Shown one piece after another: positions 8,599 through 16,674 of a stretch of DNA of 64,000 nucleotides. Every line of letters begins with the position of its first letter. Positions within the stretch are counted from its first letter, which is position 1. The notes below the pieces were generated by a model. It was given only the letters and a program-made list of their open reading frames with translations. It had not been told where the DNA came from and ran no database searches. Source of the stretch: an uncultured Pelagibacteraceae bacterium (lineage in GTDB: Bacteria > Pseudomonadota > Alphaproteobacteria > Pelagibacterales > Pelagibacteraceae). The position numbers were made by a program, and so were the translations under genes. The stretch lies in contig CABYSJ010000003.1 of assembly GCA_902521615.1 (NCBI GenBank), positions 1 through 64,000 of the forward strand. The letters are read 5' to 3'.

Positions 8599-9086
8599 TT
8601 TTTCAAAATAATTTTATCTTTTTTAAATTTATAAATAACAAGATTGTTTCCTTTTCCTTTTCTATCAACAATTAGAAAATTCATATTTTTCATAGAAATC
8701 AACGGAAAGTGCCAAATACCAGCATTGTAATTAACTCCAGTTTGTTTTGGGACTAAAAAGGATTGGATTTTATTTACATCTGGTTTATCTCCTTTTGGTG
8801 CTACAAATACTAAAAATTTTGTATCTTCCATTGGTATAAAGGCTTGGCTTCCCAAAGGATGTTTTTCCATCATGTCAATTTTCATAGGAAACCTTCTTTT
8901 TTTTGCTTTAAAAATACTAACAATTGCTTTGCCTTTGTTTTTAGATGCGTCTACGTTTATCAAATTATCAAATCTTTTTGCATACCCATCATTGATATTT
9001 ATAGGATTTTTCTTTGACGTATCTATTAATTGACCAAATTTAGAAAAATTTTTTTTAGTAATTTTTTTTGCTTTTATTATTTTCAT
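8595..9086 (-). CDS. allA: Ureidoglycolate lyase
   Basis: 163 residues of the AllA cupin-like family. Recognisable elements are the N-terminal KKITKKNFSKFGQLID segment, HPLGSQAFIPM in the centre, FLVFVAP, and NAGIWHFPL with the active-site-region histidine. It splits ureidoglycolate into glyoxylate and urea, the last step of the pathway encoded here. Its partner allantoicase, which makes ureidoglycolate, is the gene directly upstream with a 4-base overlap. The C-terminus is Lys-rich, like most proteins of this genome. Confidence 0.9.
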   Translation of the reverse strand: MKIIKAKKITKKNFSKFGQLIDTSKKNPININDGYAKRFDNLINVDASKNKGKAIVSIFKAKKRRFPMKIDMMEKHPLGSQAFIPMEDTKFLVFVAPKGDKPDVNKIQSFLVPKQTGVNYNAGIWHFPLISMKNMNFLIVDRKGKGNNLVIYKFKKDKIILKK

Positions 9087-10069
9087 CTCACAAAATTTCC
9101 AAATGCTCTTATTCTTGAAATTCCACCGTCTGGATAGATATTTATTTTAAGATAATTTTCCTTACTTCTCTTAATTAAGAATTTTTTAAAAATATGTTTC
9201 TTGTGAGCTGACAGTTTTGACTTATTTAAAATAAATTTCCAATTTTTTGAATTATTGACAATTGATTTATTGGACAGATCTTTTGAAATGCTTGCAGTTT
9301 GAATTGAACAACTATCGGGGTAGTTTCCTTTAAAATGATGAGTGTCTATCTCTAGTTTTTTTATTAATCCTGGTTTTCCAAATTTTATTATAAGCCAATC
9401 AAAGTTTTTTCCTCTACTTCTTCTAGTTTCCCAACCATCTCCCATATTTTTTCCTTTACCAGGTGCTATGATATTTTCAGCCCTGCCGAAATGTTCATTA
9501 TTACAACCAATAATTGAAGCGCCATTTAAAACAGATGTAAGGTTGATAGTTTTATTATTTAAAAAGTTTTTCTCCATTTCAATTTTTCCATAAAGCCTTA
9601 GTCTTGCAACTCCACCATCTGGAAAAATGTTTAGTCTTATATAATTAAAAACAGATTTGTTGTTTGATTTGAAGCTATGGTTTCGGCTTGGCCCAAGTTT
9701 TTTTTTGCTCAGTAAAGAAATCCATTTTGTTTTCTTATTAGGCTTTGTTTTACTTAAGCAACCCTCTAACGAAGCATGTGTGGGCTGATTTCCATTGAAA
9801 TGTGTTGTGTCAATGTCTATATCAAATATCTTTCCAGGTTTACCAAGTTTTAAAATTAAATAATCAAAACCTTTTGATCTTCTTCTCCTTGTTTCCCATC
9901 CATCCATCCATTTACCATGTTTGTCAAATAGTCCATCTTTAAAAACTGGAGTTTCGATGTTTAATATTCTGTGAGCAGCCGCAAAAAAATCGTCAGTCTT
10001 AAATATCACTTTAGATCCAATTCTTGGATCCGCTAAGTTAATCATTTTTGCACTTATAAATTTTTTCAT
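9083..10069 (-). CDS. alc: Allantoicase
   Basis: 328 residues built from two copies of the allantoicase jelly-roll domain. The first (about 15-160) has the motif DGWETRRRR and IDIDTTHFNGN. The second (about 185-326) has DGWETRRSRG and LEIDTHHFKGN. Both end in NIFPDGG/NIYPDGG followed by R-LR-YG or RIRAFG. The enzyme hydrolyses allantoate to ureidoglycolate and urea. It is flanked by uraD upstream and allA downstream with 4-base overlaps. The choice of allantoicase plus lyase, rather than allantoate amidohydrolase, means nitrogen leaves as urea, not ammonia. Confidence 0.94.
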   Translation of the reverse strand: MKKFISAKMINLADPRIGSKVIFKTDDFFAAAHRILNIETPVFKDGLFDKHGKWMDGWETRRRRSKGFDYLILKLGKPGKIFDIDIDTTHFNGNQPTHASLEGCLSKTKPNKKTKWISLLSKKKLGPSRNHSFKSNNKSVFNYIRLNIFPDGGVARLRLYGKIEMEKNFLNNKTINLTSVLNGASIIGCNNEHFGRAENIIAPGKGKNMGDGWETRRSRGKNFDWLIIKFGKPGLIKKLEIDTHHFKGNYPDSCSIQTASISKDLSNKSIVNNSKNWKFILNKSKLSAHKKHIFKKFLIKRSKENYLKINIYPDGGISRIRAFGNFVR

Positions 10070-10563
10070 TTTTTATTTATTTTATTCAAACGAAAGGTTG
10101 CGATTTTTTTTACTTGTTTTTTCGCTTCAAGGAATTCACTTTCTACATCACTTTGTATTCTTTGTCTAAAATTATTCAAAATTTCATTTTTATCTTTGCC
10201 TTTTACAGCAATTATAAAAGGAAAATTAAACTTTTTTTTATATTCTGAATTTAATTTTTTAAATTCTTCATATTCATCATTAGAACATTGGTTTAATTTT
10301 GCAGAGGCTTGTTCTGATATAGATTCAGAGGTCATTTTTTTTGCTATAGCAAGCTCAGGATGAGCATTTAAAATCTCTAAAATTTTATTTTTTTCGTAAT
10401 TTTCATAAATATCAAGCATTTTAAACACAATATCTTCAAAGTTTTTAAATGGTTTTAACTCAAAAGCTTCCATAGCAACTGACTCAGTTTTTTCAAAAAC
10501 ATTACCAAATATAGACAAAAAATCAGACTTGTTAAGATCGTTAATGTTATCTATTGTTCTCAT
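10066..10563 (-). CDS. uraD: 2-oxo-4-hydroxy-4-carboxy-5-ureidoimidazoline (OHCU) decarboxylase
   Basis: 165 residues, all helical, with the active-site motif HPEL (H68-L71), SEQASAKL, LNSEYKKKFNFPFI and the C-terminal RIQSDVESEFLEAKKQVKKIA helix in pieces. It decarboxylates OHCU stereospecifically to S-allantoin. It is the first gene of the minus-strand uric acid operon, divergent from uraH, the enzyme that makes its substrate, across only 46 bases. The length matches stand-alone UraD, with no fused HIU hydrolase domain. Confidence 0.93.
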   Translation of the reverse strand: MRTIDNINDLNKSDFLSIFGNVFEKTESVAMEAFELKPFKNFEDIVFKMLDIYENYEKNKILEILNAHPELAIAKKMTSESISEQASAKLNQCSNDEYEEFKKLNSEYKKKFNFPFIIAVKGKDKNEILNNFRQRIQSDVESEFLEAKKQVKKIATFRLNKINKK

Positions 10564-10609
10564 ATAACTTTTAAAAATTTAAGTTTGAAATTAAAGATAC
10601 TATAATTTT
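10564..10609. promoter_or_regulatory. Divergent promoter region between the two purine catabolic operons
   Basis: These 46 bases separate uraD (minus) from uraH (plus) and must drive both operons unless promoters lie inside the genes. A TATAAT hexamer at 10601-10606 faces uraH and ends only 3 bases before its ATG, so transcription would start at or just after the A of the ATG, with no leader. I see no good -35 at 17 bases and no clear operator. No regulator gene lies next to it. Confidence 0.4.
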
Positions 10610-10960
10610 ATGACAAAGCTCACAACTCATGTTTTAGATGTGTATTCTGGTAAACCTGGCAAAGGTATCCTAGTTGATTTGTTTTATATTAATAATTCAG
10701 AACGAAAAAAATTAACGTCAATAAAACTCAATGATGATGGTAGAGCTAATTCACCATTAGCAGAGGGAGATGTTTTCATTAAGGGTAAATATGAATTAAT
10801 TTTTCATATTGGTGACTATTTTAAAAATATATCTTCAGCTAGCGATGTACCATTCTTGGATGATGTTGTTATAAGATTTGGTATTTCAGATCCCTCACAG
10901 CATTATCATGTTCCTTTACTTGTTTCACCTTGGAGTTATTCTACTTATAGAGGTAGTTAA
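10610..10960 (+). CDS. uraH: 5-hydroxyisourate hydrolase (transthyretin-related)
   Basis: 116 residues with the complete HIU hydrolase signature: N-terminal LTTHVLDVYSGKPG with the catalytic-site histidine H7, the central DVVIRFGI strand, and the C-terminal YHVPLLVSP and YRGS tetrapeptide at 113-116 that separates the enzyme from true transthyretin. It hydrolyses 5-hydroxyisourate, the direct product of urate oxidation, to OHCU. There is no signal peptide, so it is cytoplasmic. It opens the plus-strand operon; its TAA abuts the GTG start of xdhA with no gap. Confidence 0.95.
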   Translation: MTKLTTHVLDVYSGKPGKGILVDLFYINNSERKKLTSIKLNDDGRANSPLAEGDVFIKGKYELIFHIGDYFKNISSASDVPFLDDVVIRFGISDPSQHYHVPLLVSPWSYSTYRGS

Positions 10961-12397
10961 GTGATATCGAGTTCTGTTAAATTTCTATTAAATGACAAGC
11001 TTATAGTAATCAAAAATCCTGATCCAAATCAAACGTTACTTAATTATATTAGAACTGAATTAAAAAAGACCGGAACTAAAGAGGGATGTTCAGAAGGTGG
11101 TTGTGGAGCATGTACAATTGTTTTAGGTGAATTAGTCAATAATAAGATTATATATAAAGCAATTAATTCCTGTATTTCATTTGTTCCATCATTAAATGGT
11201 AAACAACTTTTAATTGTAGAAGATTTGGTTTCCAAAGATGGCAAACTTCACCCTGTACAAGATGCGATGGTAAAATTTCATGGTTCCCAATGCGGTTTCT
11301 GTACACCAGGATTTGTTATGGCTTTATTTTCAATGTTTAAAAATAACAAAAATCTTAACAATGAATTAATAACAGACTCTATATCAGGTAATTTATGTCG
11401 TTGCACTGGATATAGACCTATAATAGATGCTGCAAAAAGTCTAGACAAGAAAAACAGGAATGATCAATTTAGTAAAAATAATAATAAAGTTATTCAATTA
11501 TTAAAAAAAATTAAACCAAAAAATATTTATATTAAAAAAGATGATAAAATTTATTTTTCACCAAAGAATATTAAGGATTTAAAAAATATAATTAAAAAAT
11601 ACTCTAACTTTAGTTTTCTTGCAGGTGGAACAGACTTATCCTTAAAAGTTACAAAAGAAAGAAAAGAAATTCCTTTTATAATTGATTTAAAAGAAATAAA
11701 AGAATTAGATTTTATAAAAGTAAATAAAAATTACCTTGAAGTTGGCTCCTCTACACCTTTAATAAAATTTGAAAAAGAAATTAAAAAACATTATCCAGAT
11801 TTTTATTTAGTTCTTAAAAGATACGGTTCTGTTCAAATTCGAAATGTAGGAACTATAGGTGGTAACATTGCAACAGCATCTCCGATAGGTGATACATTGC
11901 CAATTTTGTTATCTTTAAATGCAGAAATTTTAATCGAAAGCTTCAATCAAAGAAAAGTTATTCCTATAAATAATTTTTTCCTTGATTATAGAAAAACTAA
12001 ATTAAAAAAGAATGAATTTATTCACTCAATAAAAATACCATTATTTAAGAAAAATATTTTTAAAGCATTTAAAATATCAAAAAGATTTGATGATGATATT
12101 TCATCTGTTTGTGGATCTTTTAATTTTGAAATTGATAAAAATAAAATTAAAGAGGTTTTTATTGCTTTTGGAGGTATGGCAGCTGTACCAAAAAGAGCTA
12201 AAGCCTGTGAGAAAATTCTTAAGAATAAACCTCTTAATTTAAGTACTTTTAATCAAGCCAAAAATTATCTTGATAAAGACCTAAGTCCTATAGGGGATAT
12301 GAGAGCAAGTAAAGAATATAGACTAGAGATAGCAAAAAATTTATTGATGAAATGTTTCGTAGAAATAGATTCTAATAAGCTAACAAGAATTAATTAA
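10961..12397 (+). CDS. xdhA: Xanthine dehydrogenase, iron-sulfur/FAD subunit (small subunit)
   Basis: 478 residues, starting with GTG directly after the uraH stop. An N-terminal plant-type [2Fe-2S] domain has C43, C48, C51 and C71. A second [2Fe-2S] helical domain has C111, C114, C146 and C148. A vanillyl-alcohol-oxidase-type FAD domain follows (about 175-340, with FLAGGTDLSLK and TIGGNIATASPIGDTLP), then the CO-dehydrogenase flavoprotein C-terminal domain. It passes electrons from the molybdenum subunit to NAD+. It abuts xdhB with no gap, and all eight cluster cysteines are intact. Confidence 0.95.
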   Translation: MISSSVKFLLNDKLIVIKNPDPNQTLLNYIRTELKKTGTKEGCSEGGCGACTIVLGELVNNKIIYKAINSCISFVPSLNGKQLLIVEDLVSKDGKLHPVQDAMVKFHGSQCGFCTPGFVMALFSMFKNNKNLNNELITDSISGNLCRCTGYRPIIDAAKSLDKKNRNDQFSKNNNKVIQLLKKIKPKNIYIKKDDKIYFSPKNIKDLKNIIKKYSNFSFLAGGTDLSLKVTKERKEIPFIIDLKEIKELDFIKVNKNYLEVGSSTPLIKFEKEIKKHYPDFYLVLKRYGSVQIRNVGTIGGNIATASPIGDTLPILLSLNAEILIESFNQRKVIPINNFFLDYRKTKLKKNEFIHSIKIPLFKKNIFKAFKISKRFDDDISSVCGSFNFEIDKNKIKEVFIAFGGMAAVPKRAKACEKILKNKPLNLSTFNQAKNYLDKDLSPIGDMRASKEYRLEIAKNLLMKCFVEIDSNKLTRIN

Positions 12398-14701
12398 ATG
12401 AGCAAAGAGAACTATATTAATGATGTAAGACCACATGATAGTGCTTATAAGCATGTAAGTGGATACGCTGAATACACTGACGACATTAATGAACCAAAAA
12501 ATACAATTTATGGTGCTATCGGTTTAAGTAAAAAAGCTCATGCAATAATCAAAAAAATAGACTTAAGCGATGTAAAAAAAAGTGAAGGGGTGATATCAGT
12601 AGTCACTCAAAGTGATATCTCAGGAAGGAACGATGTAGGCCCTGTTTTTGATGGTGATCCAATATTTCCAGATAAAAAAGTTGAGTTTTTTGGTCAACCA
12701 TTGTTTGCTGTAGCTGCCACAACTACTGAACTTGCAAGAAAAGCAGTATTAAAGGCAAAAATCACTTATAAAGATTTAAAACCAGTTATCACAATAAAAG
12801 ATGCTTTAAATAAAAAACAGTTTTTATTTAAGCCTAGAAAAATTAAAAAAGGAAACCCTTCTAAGAAAATTAAAAATTCAAAATATAATTTGAGAGGAAA
12901 CTTTACAACTGGAAGTCAAGAACACTTTTATTTAGAGGGTCAGGCAGCGTTTGTTATACCTAAAGAAGATGATAATTTTTTAGTTTACAGTTCAACACAA
13001 CATCCTTCTGAGACACAACAATTAATTGCAAAAATGTTTAATCAGAAAAGTAATTCTATAAATGTTGAAGTAAGAAGAATTGGAGGTGGATTTGGAGGGA
13101 AAGAGACAAATTTTATGACCGCATGTATTTGTGCGTTGTTGGCAAAAAAAACAGGACAGCCTGTGAAATTAAGACTAGATAGAGATGATGATATAATTTT
13201 GACTGGTAAAAGGCATGAATTTTTATCTGAATACGAAGTTGGATTTAATGATAAAGGAATTATTGAAGGATTAAAAATTAACTTATCATCAAATTGTGGA
13301 ATGTCGCCTGATTTATCAGCAGCAATAAATGAAAGAGCTCTTCTTCATATAGACAATGCGTATTACATATCAGATATCGAGGTAACAAACAATTTATGCA
13401 AGACAAATATTCCAACTTCAACTGCATTTAGAGGCTTTGGTGGAAATCAAGGAATGATGGCTATAGAAAATGTTATTGATAATATTTCAAGGTATTTAAA
13501 AATAGATCCTATTCAAGTTCGAAAGAAAAATTTTTATCAAAAAGATAAAAAAAATATAACTCACTATGGAATGACTATTGAAGACAATGTGATTAATGAA
13601 ATATTTAAAAATTTAGAAAATAAATCTAATTATAAGAAAAGATATTCAGAGATAAAAAAATTCAATGAAAAAAATAAATTTAAAAAGAAGGGTATAGCTA
13701 TTACACCAGTAAAATTTGGGATTTCATTTACAACAATTCATTTAAATCAAGCTGGTGCTTTAGTGCATATTTACACAGATGGAAGTGTGTACTTGAACCA
13801 TGGTGGTATAGAAATGGGTCAAGGGACCCATACAAAAATAGCTCAACTAGTGGCCAATTCTTTGGGATTACCCTATAGTTTAGTTCATATTTCATCAACA
13901 AATACAGCTAAGGTTCCAAATACTTCAGCTAGCGCTGCATCTTCAACCACAGACCTTAATGGTGCTGCAGCATTAAATGCAGTAGCAAAAATTAAGTTAA
14001 ATTTAGAAAAATTTATCAAAAAAAAATATAAGATTTATAATCAAGAAGCAATTTATAAGGATCAATATATAATATTTGGAAACCGACAGTTTGAATTTAA
14101 AAGTATTATTAAAGAAGCATATTTAAATAGAATTTCTCTTTCATCCTCAGGTTATTATTCAACGCCAAAAATAAACTTTGATAAAAAAAAATTTAGAGGA
14201 AGACCATTTTATTACTTTTGTTATGGTGCAGCTGTTTCAGAAGTGACTATTGATACATTGACTGGTGAAAATGTCTTAGAAAGAGTTGATATTTTGCATG
14301 ATGCAGGAAAACCAATAAATCCAGCACTTGAATTAGGTCAGATCGAAGGGGGTTTTGTTCAAGGACAAGGTTGGTTAACAATTGAAGAACTAAATTGGAA
14401 ATCAAATGGTCAGATTACAACTTTCTCTCCATCAACGTATAAAATACCTGCCGTAAGTGATATTCCAAAAAAATTTAATGTAGAAATTTTTAAAGAGGGA
14501 ATAAATAAAGAAAAAGTTGTTAATAAAGCAAAGACAACAGGTGAACCTCCTCTAATGTTAGCCATGAGCGTTTTTTATGCAATTAAAGATGCAGTTGCCT
14601 CAGTTGGAAATTATCAGCTCGCACCAGAACTTAATGCCCCAGCAACACCTGAAAGAATTTTAATGAGTATTAACAAAATTAGAAATAAATTAAAAAGTTA
14701 A
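12398..14701 (+). CDS. xdhB: Xanthine dehydrogenase, molybdopterin-binding subunit (large subunit)
   Basis: 767 residues. An N-terminal aldehyde oxidase/xanthine dehydrogenase a/b hammerhead domain (about 15-130) is followed by the molybdenum-cofactor domain with GGGFGGKE (229-236), TAFRGFGGNQG and GGIEMGQGTHTK. The active-site glutamate E716 is in GEPPLMLA, as in authentic xanthine dehydrogenases. It hydroxylates hypoxanthine and xanthine to urate. It sits between xdhA and guaD (2-base gap). The XdhC maturation factor is not present in this window, so it must be elsewhere or dispensable. Confidence 0.95.
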   Translation: MSKENYINDVRPHDSAYKHVSGYAEYTDDINEPKNTIYGAIGLSKKAHAIIKKIDLSDVKKSEGVISVVTQSDISGRNDVGPVFDGDPIFPDKKVEFFGQPLFAVAATTTELARKAVLKAKITYKDLKPVITIKDALNKKQFLFKPRKIKKGNPSKKIKNSKYNLRGNFTTGSQEHFYLEGQAAFVIPKEDDNFLVYSSTQHPSETQQLIAKMFNQKSNSINVEVRRIGGGFGGKETNFMTACICALLAKKTGQPVKLRLDRDDDIILTGKRHEFLSEYEVGFNDKGIIEGLKINLSSNCGMSPDLSAAINERALLHIDNAYYISDIEVTNNLCKTNIPTSTAFRGFGGNQGMMAIENVIDNISRYLKIDPIQVRKKNFYQKDKKNITHYGMTIEDNVINEIFKNLENKSNYKKRYSEIKKFNEKNKFKKKGIAITPVKFGISFTTIHLNQAGALVHIYTDGSVYLNHGGIEMGQGTHTKIAQLVANSLGLPYSLVHISSTNTAKVPNTSASAASSTTDLNGAAALNAVAKIKLNLEKFIKKKYKIYNQEAIYKDQYIIFGNRQFEFKSIIKEAYLNRISLSSSGYYSTPKINFDKKKFRGRPFYYFCYGAAVSEVTIDTLTGENVLERVDILHDAGKPINPALELGQIEGGFVQGQGWLTIEELNWKSNGQITTFSPSTYKIPAVSDIPKKFNVEIFKEGINKEKVVNKAKTTGEPPLMLAMSVFYAIKDAVASVGNYQLAPELNAPATPERILMSINKIRNKLKS

Positions 14702-14703
14702 AA

Positions 14704-15174
14704 ATGGAAGATAAAAAAAAATTTATGGAAAAAGCCATTGAACTTTCAATTAAAAGTGCGAATAATATAGGTGGTCCCTTCGGAAGTGTTATAGTAAAGG
14801 ATCAAAAGATTATTGCAGAGGGCTCTAACAAAGTTACTTCTACAAATGATCCAACTGCTCATGGAGAAATAGTAGCAATTCGAGAAGCCTGCAAAAATTT
14901 AAATACTTTTGATCTTTCTGGATGTGAGATTTATACATCTTGTGAACCTTGCCCGATGTGTCTTTCAGCAATTTATTGGTCAAGATTAGATAAAATATAT
15001 TATGCAAATACAAGAGACGATGCAAAAAATATAGATTTTGATGACTCTTTTATTTATACAGAAATTCCAAAAAAAATTGATGATAGAAAAATTAAAATGG
15101 TGCAAATGCTTAGAGAAGAAGCTTTAAAAGCGTTTGAAATCTGGGATAAAAAAGTAGATAAAATAAAGTACTGA
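14704..15174 (+). CDS. guaD: Guanine deaminase (cytidine-deaminase fold)
   Basis: 156 residues, the same length as Bacillus subtilis GuaD and very similar in layout. The zinc site is H53-x-E55 (TAHGE) plus C83 and C86 in EPCPMC. The C-terminal segment DDSFIYTEI is characteristic of guanine deaminase rather than tRNA adenosine deaminase. It converts guanine to xanthine, feeding the xanthine dehydrogenase encoded just upstream. Its TGA overlaps the puuD ATG (TGATG). A TadA-like role is unlikely given the operon context. Confidence 0.9.
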   Translation: MEDKKKFMEKAIELSIKSANNIGGPFGSVIVKDQKIIAEGSNKVTSTNDPTAHGEIVAIREACKNLNTFDLSGCEIYTSCEPCPMCLSAIYWSRLDKIYYANTRDDAKNIDFDDSFIYTEIPKKIDDRKIKMVQMLREEALKAFEIWDKKVDKIKY

Positions 15175-16082
15175 TGGAATTCTTACCTTACACAATTAAA
15201 TGGTTAGAAGTTATTTTAAGATGGGGTCATGTAGTATTTGCAATATTATGGGTAGGTAACAGTTTTTTATTTAATTACTTAGACAATAATTTAAATAAAA
15301 ATATAACTAGTGATGATGTAGATGGAGAGGGGTATCTGATGCATTCCGGTTTTTTTTATAAACTTTCGAGGTTAAAAACCTCGCCACCGCAGGATTATTT
15401 AAATAGATTAGTAATTTTTAAATGGCAAAGTTACCTTACTTTTGTAACAGGAATGTTGCTATTAGTCGTAATTTATTATTATAACGCTGGTGTATTAATG
15501 GTTGATAAACGTGTCCTGTTAATGCCACCTAGTTATGCTATTATTATTTCGCTTTTATCATTGATTGTAGCTTGGTTTATTTATGATCTTTTATGTAAAT
15601 CAAAATTGGTTGAAAATAATGCACTATTTATATCTACAGCAATTATTTTATTAGCAGCTGTTTCCTTTAGTTTGACAAAATTATTTGGACCAAAATTTGC
15701 AATTTTAAGTGTTGGATTAATTATAGGAACCAATATGTTTGGCAATGTTTTTACAGTAATTATACCAAATCAAATGAACATCATCAGCAGTAGTGAAAGA
15801 GGTGAAAAATTTGATATGAGTCTTTCTCTAGCAGCTAAACAGAGGTCAATTCATAATAATTATTCCACTTATTTAGTATTGTTTATAATGCTTTCTGGAC
15901 ACTCAAGTTTCTTAGTTTATCATCAATATAATTGGTTAATATTATGCGCATTAGCAGTCATTACTGGAGTAGCACGACATTATTTTAACTTAAGAGGAAG
16001 AAACATTCACAGGTTGTATATTTTAATATCTTCAATAATTGCACTTATCGTTCTTGCAGTTTTAGTTTTATTATTTAAATAA
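15174..16082 (+). CDS. puuD: Membrane urate oxidase PuuD, catalytic membrane part without cytochrome c domain
   Basis: 302 residues with about eight membrane helices, matching the N-terminal membrane domain of PuuD: RWGHVVFAILWVGNS, GGFYK-like SGFFYKLSRLK, FKWQSYLTF, NVFTVIIPNQ and AAKQRSIHNNY. PuuD oxidises urate to 5-hydroxyisourate and sends the electrons to a cytochrome c instead of making peroxide. The usual form carries a C-terminal haem c domain; this one ends after the last helix (VLLFK) with a clean stop. No CxxCH occurs in it. The product is the substrate of UraH, encoded at the operon's start. Confidence 0.9.
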   Translation: MEFLPYTIKWLEVILRWGHVVFAILWVGNSFLFNYLDNNLNKNITSDDVDGEGYLMHSGFFYKLSRLKTSPPQDYLNRLVIFKWQSYLTFVTGMLLLVVIYYYNAGVLMVDKRVLLMPPSYAIIISLLSLIVAWFIYDLLCKSKLVENNALFISTAIILLAAVSFSLTKLFGPKFAILSVGLIIGTNMFGNVFTVIIPNQMNIISSSERGEKFDMSLSLAAKQRSIHNNYSTYLVLFIMLSGHSSFLVYHQYNWLILCALAVITGVARHYFNLRGRNIHRLYILISSIIALIVLAVLVLLFK

Positions 16083-16099
16083 ATAGATATTAAAAGATT

Positions 16100-16624
16100 A
16101 TGACTGAAAAAATAATAGTCAGCTGGGATGATTACAACAAGACCGTTGAGAAGTTAGCAATCCAAATTGATGAAAGTGGATATAAACCAACAATACTGGT
16201 TGGCATCATGCGTGGGGCAGCACCGATGATAGATGTATTAAGCAGAATATTTAAATTAAAATGTGCATATCTTGCAGTTGAGTCTTATAGTGGTAAAGGA
16301 GTGGAAGATGAGCAAGGTGATATTGTTTTTTCAAGGGAAATGAGTTCTATAGCACCTAATATGGGTGGTAAAATACTTTTATGTGATGATTTATCTGATA
16401 CAGGAATAACTTTCAACAAAAGTATAGATTGGTTAAAAAAATATGAACCGATAAAAGATAAAATAGAAGATATTAAAACTGCTACGTTGTTTAAAAAAAA
16501 GAAATCAACATTTGAGCCAGATTTTTGTGCGAAAAAACTTGCTGGTAATCCTTGGATTGTGCAGCCCTTCGAAATTTATGAAGAATTAAGAATTGAAGAA
16601 ATTAAAAAAAAACATCAAATATAA
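16100..16624 (+). CDS. Purine phosphoribosyltransferase (xanthine-guanine type)
   Basis: 174 residues of the type I phosphoribosyltransferase fold. The PRPP-binding loop is LLCDDLSDTGITF (about 93-105), preceded by the flexible hood strand ILVGIMRGAAPMIDVLS. The C-terminal NPWIVQPFE segment resembles xanthine/guanine PRTs. It would convert imported or internally released xanthine, guanine or hypoxanthine to the nucleotide, competing with the catabolic enzymes of the same operon. The gene follows puuD after 17 bases and is closed by a strong hairpin terminator. The exact base preference is inferred from context. Confidence 0.8.
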   Translation: MTEKIIVSWDDYNKTVEKLAIQIDESGYKPTILVGIMRGAAPMIDVLSRIFKLKCAYLAVESYSGKGVEDEQGDIVFSREMSSIAPNMGGKILLCDDLSDTGITFNKSIDWLKKYEPIKDKIEDIKTATLFKKKKSTFEPDFCAKKLAGNPWIVQPFEIYEELRIEEIKKKHQI

Positions 16625-16652
16625 AAAAGGCCAGTTAAATAACCGGCCTTTT
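16625..16652. terminator. Bidirectional intrinsic terminator between the purine operon and the BMP transporter operon
   Basis: A perfect 8-base stem, AAAAGGCC at 16625-16632 and GGCCTTTT at 16645-16652, encloses a 12-base loop that can add a GTTA/TAAC inner stem. Flanking A and T runs make it work in both directions. It sits between convergent operon ends, 1 base after the phosphoribosyltransferase stop. Confidence 0.88.
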
Positions 16653-16674
16653 AAATTTTTATAAGTTTAAGAGC

